From assembly GCF_047607725.1 (NCBI RefSeq), contig NZ_JBLKSS010000097.1, positions 1 to 11,632 on the forward strand: a stretch of 11,632 nt of DNA, written 5' to 3'. This DNA comes from JBLKSS01 sp047607725. Lineage in GTDB: Bacteria > Pseudomonadota > Gammaproteobacteria > Enterobacterales > Enterobacteriaceae. The position numbers and the translations under genes were made by a program. A model generated the notes under the pieces. The model saw only the letters and a list, made by a program, of their open reading frames with translations, was not told the origin of the DNA and ran no database searches. Positions 1-6,245 of this stretch are shown here, piece after piece (the stretch's first letter is position 1; the number at the start of each line of letters is the position of its first letter).

Positions 1-177
1 GGTTCGGATAGCGGCGGCGACCGGGCGGCGCTGATGTATACGCTGATCGGCAGTTGCAAACTGAACGGCGTGGAGCCGGAAGCGTATCTGCGCCATGTGC
101 TGGCGATTATCGCGGATCATCCCATCAACAAAATCAAAGAACTCCTGCCGTGGAACCTCACCATCCCTGCTGAATAA
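1..177 (+). CDS. tnpC: IS66-family transposase TnpC, C-terminal fragment (partial at window edge)
   Basis: Frame 1 is open from the window edge to a TAA at 175-177, giving 58 residues. It starts with GSDSGGDRAA, contains YTLIGSCKLNGVEPEAYLRH and ends NKIKELLPWN plus a short tail. This is the characteristic C-terminal signature of IS66-family TnpC transposases (GG-RAA, LNG-[ID]P-AYL, HP-N-I-ELLPWN). TnpC is the DDE transposase of these three-gene elements and cuts and joins the element ends. The catalytic core lies to the left outside the window, so it is not possible to tell whether the element is intact. The visible C-terminus shows no lesion. Confidence 0.88.
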   Translation, partial: GSDSGGDRAALMYTLIGSCKLNGVEPEAYLRHVLAIIADHPINKIKELLPWNLTIPAE

Positions 178-180
178 CTG

Positions 181-627
181 TCAATACGGCGCTGGGCGTA
201 CGCTTACTGAGCAGGCGAGTATCTCGGACTGAAACCGACCCACGGGAGGGAGTATTCCGGCCGCCAGACGTTGGCCGTCTCTGTCCAGATAGGTTGCCGC
301 GCAGCGGGCTACAAGCCGTCCATAGCGCTGTCCGCGTTCGATTTCATCGCGCAAGCGCTGCGCACGCTCACAATCCTGGGTGCCGAAATACAGGGTATCG
401 CAGCGGCCGCCGATACGGCTCAGAGCATAAAATATCCCGGCAATCACGGCGGCGACCAGCAGGCAGCTGAGCCAGAACGTCTCGCCGCGCACATGTTCAC
501 ACCAAAGACACCAGCCACTGAGCGCCGAGAGAGCGAAGTACCCCGTCGCCTTAACGCCCCAACGTTTACTGCCGCGCCACCGTGGGCAGGCGTTTTCCTC
601 TTTCTCTGGCGACCGATCAATTGACAT
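181..627 (-). pseudogene. Unrecognised small membrane protein gene, truncated by the IS66 insertion
   Basis: A minus-strand reading frame starts at ATG 625-627, with AGGG six bases upstream as a plausible ribosome site, and runs to a TGA at 181-183. The last eight codons lie within the IS66 end (up to 207), so the native 3' part is missing and the stop is supplied by the insertion. The remaining ~140 residues have a charged, Cys-containing N-terminus (MSIDRSPEKEENACPRW), two hydrophobic stretches (about residues 27-40 and 50-68, including LVAAVIAGIFYAL), then a charged, probably cytoplasmic segment rich in Arg and Glu. I do not recognise the family. An alternative start 14 codons upstream (669) exists but lacks a better ribosome site. 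The antisense frame at 271-624 is judged a shadow. It is also possible that neither frame is a gene. Confidence 0.4.
184..207. repeat. Right terminal repeat of the IS66-family element
   Basis: Read inward from 207 the sequence is GTAAGCGTACGCCCAGCGCC and onward, beginning with the GTAAGCG typical of IS66-family ends. It lies directly after tnpC, as in complete family members. The partner repeat is outside the window, so the exact length is not known. Confidence 0.55.
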
Positions 628-669
628 AGCTTGCCCTGCCCCTAACGGTACCTGTCCCGCCGACATCAC

Positions 670-1318
670 CGAGAGGGGCTACCCCCTTTGGCACCCTGCT
701 AGTCAGTGCTAATCGCCAGGACAATAGCATGGTCGATCGGCATAAATGCGTTACCCACATAACTGTTCCTTTTAATTACTTTTTATTCATCCACCCTGGA
801 TCCTGGTCGGCATGTAAAAATAGAAACATACAATTCAAATATTATGCTGGATACCTATTACCGCTGATTTTCACCTTAGCATAGGCAGTTGCGTTTATAT
901 TAATGAAATAGCAACGGCTAAGTTAAAAAGTCTTTACCGACAGCGGGCTTATACGCGCCAGCATCCAACGTGGACGGCATCGCGCAACGTACCCTTGACA
1001 AGGGACAAGCTGGGCTCAACGGTCCGCCGGCGATAGAATAGGTGGACCGTAAAATTCGTAATTAATAATTAAATAAAACATAATAATAAATACATGTTTT
1101 ATGTGATATTTTTATCAAAAATGACGCAGCGATATTAGCCCATTTACCCAGGGTTATCGCTTGCAATAATAGACCTTATTTCATAAAGTTACATCGCCGC
1201 GCAAAAACCCGTATAGTTATTACGCCTTTTTGTGAGTGTCGGACATTGACGGCAGCAGGCGTTAAGCTACAGTTGATTGAATTTGCCAATATTCATTGCG
1301 CCTAAGGGAGGGGGCACC
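670..1318. other. Gene-free stretch, AT-rich in its centre
   Basis: About 650 bp with no frame I can defend on either strand and no tRNA-like fold. The part around 1050-1130 is strongly AT-rich. A small imperfect stem (GGTCCGCC / GGTGGACC, near 1020-1048) is visible. The right end (about 1200-1318) probably holds the promoter region of the frame that opens at 1319, but no clear -35/-10 pair stands out. It may be decayed former coding sequence; nothing recognisable remains. Confidence 0.5.
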
Positions 1319-1351
1319 ATGAATGATTTTTTTTCCTTGTTTGAAAGGTAA
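1319..1351 (+). pseudogene. 5' end of an unidentified gene, cut off by the 337-bp element
   Basis: ATG at 1319 is preceded by a strong purine-rich ribosome site (AAGGGAGGGGG, four bases before the ATG). Ten codons follow (MNDFFSLFER) and the frame ends at TAA 1349-1351, whose bases are the TAA of the GTAAGCG end of the adjoining element. The simplest reading is that a real gene started here and was interrupted after codon nine. No continuation in a related frame is seen to the right of the element, where the 3' end of yccU comes within 50 bp. Ten residues are too few to name a family. Confidence 0.3.
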
Positions 1352-1397
1352 GCGCCCCGTGGAGGGCGTCTTGAATTATTGATGGGTTTGTTGTATG
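1348..1397 (+). repeat. Left terminal inverted repeat of the miniature element
   Basis: Begins GTAAGCGCCCCGTGGAGG. It pairs with 1635-1684 with three mismatches: one about 19 bases in and two adjacent ones near base 34. Confidence 0.85.
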
Positions 1398-1513
1398 AGA
1401 CAGTAAACCTACGTTACACGCTTATGCTCATTGCATTTTCACATTGTATTGATTTTAATAACTTTTATTTCCATCCCGGTTTGAGTGATATGAAATTAGT
1501 GTTCTGAAGTTTG

Positions 1514-1549
1514 TGATAGTGTCCATTAAAATTTAAGTGGACACTATCA
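1514..1549. repeat. 36-bp palindrome in the centre of the miniature element
   Basis: Perfect 12-bp arms, TGATAGTGTCCA (1514-1525) and TGGACACTATCA (1538-1549), enclose an AT-only-but-one core that can extend the stem with one bulged base. There is no T-tract after it, so it is not a typical terminator. It could be a nested small repeat, a pair of abutted IS ends, or a protein-binding dyad; the sequence does not decide. Confidence 0.6.
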
Positions 1550-1634
1550 TCGCCGGATTATCCATGATCTGACAGCCGTCCCTTATAGGATGCGAGTTCA
1601 CTAGGCATCGTAGTGGAACATATTCTTACCTGGC

Positions 1635-1684
1635 CATACAACAAACCCACTAATAATTCAAGACGTCCTCCACGGGGCGCTTAC
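1635..1684 (-). repeat. Right terminal inverted repeat of the miniature element
   Basis: Reverse complement of 1348-1397 at 47 of 50 positions. It ends 49 bp before the stop codon of yccU, which it faces across a short spacer. Confidence 0.85.
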
Positions 1685-1733
1685 GATCACGCTGACACTT
1701 GGCGCAATTCCGGTTTCCCGCCACCGGCAACGC

Positions 1734-2156
1734 TCAGTGGTCCAGCCCCAGTCGCGGGATTTCAATTTTCGGGCAGCGATCCATGACCACTTTCATTCCG
1801 ACGTTCTTTGCCAGCACCGCCGCTTGCTCATTAATGATGCCCAACTGCAGCCACAACACGTCGGCATCAATGGCAATCGCTTCCTGCGTCAGGTCGTAAA
1901 CCGTATCAGCGCGGCGAAAGACATCCACCATGTCGATTTTGGCAGGGATCTCCGCCAAATTGGCGTAAACGGTCTGTCCCAGAAGGGTTTTCCCTGCCAG
2001 GGCCGGGTTCACCGGGTTCACCGGGTAGACCTGATAGCCATGGGCCAATAAATAGGCCATGACGCCGTGGCTGGGTCGGGCCGGATTATCGCTGGCGCCC
2101 ACCAGGGCGATGGTCTTCACGGTCTGCAGAATGTCGCTAATTTCAGCGTCTGTCAT
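1734..2156 (-). CDS. yccU: CoA-binding domain protein YccU
   Basis: A 140-residue protein of the CoA_binding_2 family, orthologous to E. coli YccU (137 residues). It is a small Rossmann-fold protein like the CoA-binding domain of succinyl-CoA ligases; its physiological role is not established. Visible family marks are the N-terminal nucleotide-binding stretch TIALVGASDNPARPS (about residues 15-29), AGKTLLGQ (about 54-61), KIDMVDVFR (about 73-81), LWLQLGIINEQAA (about 101-113) and the C-terminal VMDRCPKIEIPRLGL. GGAG lies six bases before the ATG. The three extra residues relative to E. coli are explained by a 9-bp tandem duplication that gives PVNPVNP in place of one PV-P. The gene is divergent from yccT, and its stop lies near the miniature element; the usual neighbour hspQ is absent. 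Confidence 0.92.
   Translation of the reverse strand: MTDAEISDILQTVKTIALVGASDNPARPSHGVMAYLLAHGYQVYPVNPVNPALAGKTLLGQTVYANLAEIPAKIDMVDVFRRADTVYDLTQEAIAIDADVLWLQLGIINEQAAVLAKNVGMKVVMDRCPKIEIPRLGLDH
2003..2026. repeat. 9-bp tandem repeat inside yccU
   Basis: CCGGGTTCA occurs at 2003-2011 and 2012-2020, followed by a partial third copy CCGGGT. It is in frame and codes for a repeated Pro-Val-Asn. It accounts exactly for the extra length over E. coli YccU, so it looks like replication slippage. Confidence 0.8.
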
Positions 2157-2334
2157 GGCGGTTCTCCGCGAAAAAAAGGTGTGTTAAGTGTACACCACCC
2201 GGTAAAAAACACCTTTCGTCAGTGGAAATAAATAATATCAAAATAAAAAGAAGCATGACTAATTCTACATAATTATTACTAGTATAATGGATATATAGTA
2301 AGTTATTATGTGTGCATTCTGATAAGGTGAGATA
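2157..2334. promoter_or_regulatory. Divergent yccU/yccT intergenic promoter region
   Basis: 178 bp between two divergent starts, AT-rich on the yccT side (2230-2320). An 8-bp inverted repeat, AAAGGTGT (2175-2182) and ACACCTTT (2209-2216), lies in the yccU leader. Several TATAAT-like hexamers occur (for example tataat at 2282-2287), but no -35/-10 pair is good enough to name with certainty. Confidence 0.4.
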
Positions 2335-2979
2335 ATGAATTTCCTGCGCGTCCTGGTCATGGAGTTATGCATCTTAACCGGGTTTCCAGTGATGGCGACC
2401 CCGCTGCAACTCCCTGAAGAACTTGAACTATTGATTGTCGATGGTAAAGCGCTGGGGAGTTCCCTGCTGCGCTGCGCCAGCAGCCTGGAGTTGGAGCAAG
2501 GCCACCATCAGCTTGTTTTTACCCTGTTAAACCCCTGGCCGAGGGTAAAACGGTGATGCCGCCGGCCTGCAGCTCCCCCTATATTATCATCGGCTTTGAC
2601 ACGGGCGAGGCGCGGCGGCTGAAATTTGTGCTGCCAAGGATGACAAGCCGCGCCGAAGGCGAACGTTTTTGCCATCAGCCGCTGATCGGCCTACAGGATC
2701 AAGACCAGAAACCGCTGTCGGTCAGCGTCAACCGGCTCGATGCGGACAAGAACGGTTTACTGGCCGCGTTGGAGTAATATAACCGCCTGCACGGGCAGGC
2801 GGCGCTGGCGCCCCGCCCGGCGCAATCCGCCGTCGGTCTATCCAGCATAGGTTCTTGCGAGCGCAGAGGCGGAGCAAATGCTGCGGTTCTGGTTTTTGCA
2901 GGCCGATTTGGCCAGCCGGGAGCGTTTTCTTGATTGGGTGCGCCAACGCCAGTCAGCCTCTGGCGATGAGACAAAATAA
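2335..2979 (+). pseudogene. yccT: yccT (csgI) pseudogene, DUF2057 periplasmic curli inhibitor
   Basis: In E. coli YccT/CsgI is a ~220-residue periplasmic protein reported to inhibit curli assembly. The first frame gives a signal-peptide-like start ending VMA, then LLIVDGKALGSSLLR and HHQLVF, both close to E. coli. Three lesions follow. (1) Near 2532-2535 the frame is lost; adding one C to the CCCC run restores NPLAEGKTV, so this is probably a one-base deletion. (2) In the second frame TAA occurs at 2775-2777, after which YNRL and family-like residues continue. (3) Around 2850-2868 the frame returns to the first one, giving AEAEQMLRFWFLQADLASRE and the C-terminus to TAA 2977-2979. Total length (645 bp) is close to the intact gene (663 bp in E. 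coli). No functional product is likely beyond a secreted ~73-residue N-terminal fragment. Confidence 0.88.
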
Positions 2980-3020
2980 ACGGCGCTTTTTTACCGATTT
3001 GCCGGTTTGTCTCTTTGCAG

Positions 3021-3060
3021 TGAAACAGAGTTTCAGTAGTCCATAGTCAGACCGTCTGAC
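3021..3060. promoter_or_regulatory. Two 15-bp dyads in the mgsA leader
   Basis: TGAAACagaGTTTCA (3021-3035) and GTCAGACcGTCTGAC (3046-3060) are perfect inverted repeats with 3- and 1-base centres, centred 25 bp apart. The second ends two bases before the AAGGAA ribosome site of mgsA, so a repressor or a small RNA stem there could affect translation. No known operator is recognised. Confidence 0.4.
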
Positions 3061-3074
3061 TTAAGGAACTGGAC

Positions 3075-3536
3075 ATGGAATCAACCACCCGCACCATTGC
3101 CGCGCGCAAACATATCGCGCTGGTGGCGCACGATCATTGTAAACAGTCTCTGCTCAATTGGGTGGAGACCAACAAAGCGCAACTTTCGGAACATGTGTTG
3201 TACGCAACCGGCACAACCGGCAATCTGGTGCAGCTTAAAACCGGTTTGCCGGTCAACAGCATGTTCAGCGGCCCGATGGGGGGTGATCAACAGGTGGGCG
3301 CTCTGATTTCCGAAGGCAAAATCGATATGATGATTTTCTTTTGGGATCCGCTAAATGCCGTTCCGCACGATCCGGATGTCAAAGCGCTGCTGCGTCTGGC
3401 GACGGTGTGGAATATCCCCGTGGCCACCAACCACTCTACCGCAGATTTTCTAATAAGCTCCACTCTTTTCCATCAGGACGTGGCGATCGCCATTCCCGAT
3501 TATCAACGTTATCTGGCGGAGCGCCTGCCGTCTTAA
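3075..3536 (+). CDS. mgsA: Methylglyoxal synthase MgsA
   Basis: MgsA converts dihydroxyacetone phosphate to methylglyoxal and phosphate (EC 4.2.3.3), a cytoplasmic bypass of lower glycolysis that relieves sugar-phosphate build-up when phosphate is short. The protein has 153 residues (152 in E. coli) and aligns without a break. Family residues are all present: His19 and Asp20 in VAHDHCK, the TGTTGN phosphate-binding turn (45-50), the catalytic base Asp71 in GPMGGDQQ, and His98 and Asp101 in AVPHDPDVK. The hexamer-forming core ALISEGKID and FFWDPLNAV is unchanged. The C-terminus ends IPDYQRYLAERLPS, with the family's usual YQRYLA. The ATG is preceded by AAGGAA at a good distance. It is convergent with helD, 46 bp apart. 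It is one of the few undamaged genes in the block, which suggests it is still under selection. Confidence 0.97.
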   Translation: MESTTRTIAARKHIALVAHDHCKQSLLNWVETNKAQLSEHVLYATGTTGNLVQLKTGLPVNSMFSGPMGGDQQVGALISEGKIDMMIFFWDPLNAVPHDPDVKALLRLATVWNIPVATNHSTADFLISSTLFHQDVAIAIPDYQRYLAERLPS

Positions 3537-3582
3537 CGGAGCCCAATCCGTGCCAGGCGCGCAGTGATGCGACAGGCGCCGT

Positions 3583-5637
3583 TTAGGGTTTTTTCGCCCG
3601 CGGAACTCCCTGACTCAGCTGTTCCTCAATAAATGCCGACGGGTTCACCTTGTCCGTCAGCAGCCAGACCTGCTCTTTGGCGCGGGTAAGCGCCACGTAC
3701 AGCAGGCGACGCTCTTTCGCGTTCGGGTAGTCTTCCGGTTGGGGAAGGAGAACCTGTTCGATAATCGATTCCCGCGCCAGGGCCGGAAAACCATCGCGTC
3801 CATCGTTGACGCCGACAATGATCACATACTCCGCCTGCTGCCCTTTACTGGCATGGATAGTCATAAAATCAATCGTCAGGTTGGGCCAGCGCGTCGCCGC
3901 TTTCGCCAGCAGCGCCGGACGCAGATGGTGATAACGTGCCAGCACCAGGATGCGTTGCGTCGGCGTGACGAAGCCGCTGAGTTTGTTTAAAAGCGCGTTA
4001 AGCTGATCTTCGGGCAGGATCAACACCGCTTTTTTGCCGCCGCGCGTCAGGCTGTTAAGCGGCTTTGCCAGTTGAAACGGATTTTGCTGCACAAACCGGT
4101 TTGCCACTTCGCCAATACGTTGATTAAAGCGGTAAGTAGTATCCAGAGCCAATGGTTCGCCGCCGCCAAAACTCGTGCTGAAGGTGGTGGTCAACGTCAG
4201 CTCCGGGCCGCTGAAGCGGTAGATCGCCTGCCAATCATCCCCGACGGCGAACAATGCGGTGGCGCTGTTTTGTTGGCACAGCGCGGTGATAAGCCTGGCG
4301 CGCTGGGGTGAGATATCCTGAAACTCATCCACCAGGATATGTTTCCACGGGCTCACGAAGCGGCCTTTTTGCAGAATATCCACCGCCTGATGGATAAGAC
4401 CGTCAAAGTCCACCGCGCCCTCTTCTTTTAATGCTTGTTTCCAGGCTTTCAGCAGCGGCGCCAGCAGCCGGATGCGTTTTTGAAATTGCTCGCGCAGCTC
4501 ATCGGGCGCCGCGTCTATCATCTCGGCCTGGCTGCCGCCGTGCGAACGCATCAGCCCGACCCAGCGTTCTAGCCGTCCCGCCAGGCGGTTAGCCAGTTTA
4601 TCGTTTTGCCAGAAATCGCCGTCCGGCACTTCCCAGTCCAGTTCCTCGCCAATCCACTGCCGCCACCCTTTGGCTTGCGCCTTTTTTTCGCGGCACTGCT
4701 GCCGCCAATGCTCAATCAGCAGCTTACGCCGCGCGGCGCCGTCGCTTTCAAGCTGACTCACGGCCGGCGCCTTTTTGCTGCCTTGACGGATAATCATCAG
4801 CGCCAAGGCATGAAAGGTGCTTGCCTGAATCGTATCCGCGTCCAGCCGCTGCCGTAGGCGATCGTCCATTTCCCGCGCTGCCTGGCGGCCGAACGCCAGC
4901 AGCAAAATCTGATCCGGCGTCGCCAGATTACACCGCAGCAACCAGCCGGCGCGCGCCACCAGCAGCGAGGTTTTACCGCTACCGGCGCCGGCCAGCACCA
5001 GCAGCGACCGTTCGCCGTTTACCACCGCCCGGCTTTGGGCGAGATTAAGCGGCGAACTTTCCACCGAGCGAAAGAAATCCTCATGCTCTTGCAGCATACG
5101 CACCGTCCATTGCTGATTGCGCGCCGCCACCCGGTGCTCGCCCTCCTCCAGTCACTCCCAGCATTGACGCCAGGGTTCGCGGCAATCGTCAAATGCCTCC
5201 AGCCGGGCGACGGGCAGCGGCAGCGCGTCAACAGCCTGCAGGATCCCCGCTTGCAGCCGGGCCAGATCCTGCTGTAGCAGCCAGCTATCCTTATCGATAA
5301 TCTGTTGGACTTTCGCCACTTGCTCGTTCAGCACCCCGGCGGCGATGGCGCTCATTTCCTCGCTCCAGGTCTGCCACGACTGCTGCAGGTAGCGGTAGAA
5401 CCGCTGGGTTTCCTGCCATTCGGTGCCGTGCAGGCGCACGACTTTTTCTTCCGGCAGCTCAAACTCCAGCTCGCCCCACACGATGCCGCGGCGGCATTGA
5501 ATCGCAAGGATTTGATTAAACGGGATCAGATAGTGATGTTTATCGCCGCTGACCTCGACGCCGGCATGCAATAGCCGCACGCGGTTATAGGGATGCTGTG
5601 CCAGACGTTTGCCGATTGAGGTGGATTTGAGTTCCAT
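3583..5637 (-). pseudogene. helD: helD, DNA helicase IV, split by one in-frame stop
   Basis: HelD is a 3'-5' superfamily 1 DNA helicase (684 residues in E. coli). The region aligns over 685 codons without a gap, but codon 162 is TGA (5152-5154) where E. coli has Trp, so a TGG to TGA change is the only visible lesion. Upstream, residues 1-161 form the HelD-specific N-terminal domain (MELKSTSIGKRLAQHPYNRV; IPFNQILAI). Downstream all helicase motifs are intact: Q-motif region LNLAQSRAVV, Walker A AGAGSGKT, motif II DEFQD, motif III AVGDDWQAIYRFSG, motif V FMTIHASKGQQ, motif VI YVALTRAK. A GTG at 5128-5130, ten bases after an AGGAGGG, could start a 515-residue product carrying the whole helicase core. 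So the gene is either a very recent pseudogene or a two-piece gene; reading-through of TGA is a third option. It is convergent with mgsA and divergent from yccF. Confidence 0.88.
5128..5154 (-). promoter_or_regulatory. Possible translational restart site after the helD stop
   Basis: Reading the minus strand, the premature TGA (5152-5154) is followed within two bases by GGAGGAGGG (complement of 5141-5149), ten more bases, and a GTG codon (5128-5130) in the same frame. A strong Shine-Dalgarno match this close to a stop would suit re-initiation and yield the 515-residue helicase part. These purines may be no more than coding sequence (Leu-Glu-Glu-Gly), so function is inference. Confidence 0.35.
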
Positions 5638-5790
5638 AAGCTTGCAAGGATTCCGGATGGCGATGATGTCTGTCTTTAGTGTACCCGCTTTAAGATGTCC
5701 TGCTCCAGCCAGAAAAACAGAGTAGAATTCGCAATAGGGATCAGAGACAATCGGCGCTAACGATTATCAGCCTTTAATACCCAGAGCGCT
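5638..5790. promoter_or_regulatory. Divergent helD/yccF intergenic region
   Basis: 153 bp between the helD start and the yccF start, expected to hold promoters for both. No strong sigma-70 pair, operator or stem is evident, and the ribosome sites on both sides are weak. Confidence 0.3.
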
Positions 5791-6227
5791 ATGCGAACGC
5801 TACTCAATATCATCAATTTTATTTTTGGCGGTTTCTTGACCACCCTCGCCCGGCTACTGGCGCCGCACCTTAGTATCGTGATTATTATAAGTTGACTATT
5901 TACACGCGCCTGCTGGGAGATAACTAAATTGTCGCTGGTGCCGTTCGGCAACAGCGCGCTGCATGTGGATGAGCTTTATCCCGAACAGCGCAGCGGTTTT
6001 CTCAATACCGGCGGCACGCTGCTTAATGTTTTCTGGTCGGCTGGTGGTTGTGTCTGTCGCACATTCTGACGGGGATTGCCCAATGCTGCACGCTGATCGG
6101 CATCCCTCTTGGCATCGCCAATTTCAAGCTGGCGCTCATCGCGGTTTGGCCGGTGGGCCGCCGGGTGGTGCCGGTCGAAGAGGCAGACAGGCTACGGGCG
6201 GGTTTTCGCGGCCCGCATCATGGTTAA
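5791..6227 (+). pseudogene. yccF: yccF pseudogene (YccF-domain inner-membrane protein)
   Basis: E. coli YccF is a 148-residue inner-membrane protein of unknown function, co-transcribed with yccS. Here MRTLLNIINFIFGGFLTTLA opens well, but codon 35 is TGA (5893-5895). The same frame continues with CWEITKLSLVPFGNSALHVD and NTGGTLLNVFW. About position 6032 the frame then shifts: FW is followed by two bases and then GWWLCLSHILTGIAQ in a new frame, with the expected LIFF missing, so ten bases are lost. The total length, 437 bp, is exactly ten less than the 447 bp of E. coli. The C-terminal part (IGIPLGIANFKLALIAVWPV) runs to TAA 6225-6227. The conserved Trp after TTLG is also changed (TTLAR). Two independent lesions make this a clear pseudogene. 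Confidence 0.9.
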
Positions 6228-6245
6228 GCGGCGAGAGGACAGGAC

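Larger units (their letters stand above)
1..207 (+). mobile_element. IS66-family element, 3' end only
   Basis: The window opens inside an IS66-type element. It contains the C-terminus of the TnpC protein and, 30 bp after its stop, a sequence ending in CGCTTAC at 201-207, the complement of the GTAAGCG start known for IS66-family termini. I therefore place the element's outer edge at 207. IS66 elements usually make 8-bp target duplications, so bases 208-215 (tgagcagg) should recur at the unseen left end. The element interrupts the minus-strand gene that follows. The family call rests on TnpC; the boundary is inferred. Confidence 0.75.
1348..1684. mobile_element. 337-bp miniature inverted-repeat element with IS66-like ends
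   Basis: The segment is bounded by 50-bp inverted repeats (1348-1397 and 1635-1684) that match at 47 of 50 positions. It starts GTAAGCGCCCC and ends in the complement, GGGGCGCTTAC; GTAAGCG is the outer sequence of IS66-family elements, and the real IS66 end at 207 in this window shares the first seven bases. The 237-bp interior has no coding frame, is AT-rich and carries a central palindrome (1514-1549). It therefore looks like a non-autonomous element that could be mobilised by an IS66-type transposase. No clear 8-bp target duplication is seen (tttgaaag on the left, gatcacgc on the right), so it may be old, recombined, or a remnant of a larger element. Confidence 0.6.

Noticed and set aside
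271..624. 117-codon plus-strand frame
   Set aside because: Antisense to the minus-strand frame that has a ribosome site and membrane pattern; the start has no Shine-Dalgarno and the composition looks like a shadow.
670..1318. Hidden non-coding RNA or tRNA
   Set aside because: No cloverleaf, conserved promoter-terminator pair or stable long stem could be found by eye.
1690..1733. Terminator downstream of yccU (CCGGT/ACCGG stem)
   Set aside because: The stem is only five bases and no T-tract follows on the minus strand.
2530..2560. Programmed frameshift in yccT
   Set aside because: A C-run is present, but a further in-frame stop and a second shift downstream make simple decay the better explanation.
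2699..2974. Minus-strand frames of 91 and 72 codons
   Set aside because: They lie antisense to the yccT remnant, whose plus-strand homology explains the sequence.
3537..3595. Intrinsic terminator between mgsA and helD
   Set aside because: The GGCGC/GCGCC pairing is only five bases with a long loop, and the T-run lies several bases away; too weak to call.
5152..5154. Selenocysteine at the helD TGA
   Set aside because: E. coli has Trp here, HelD is not a selenoprotein, and the bases after the stop form no evident SECIS-like stem.
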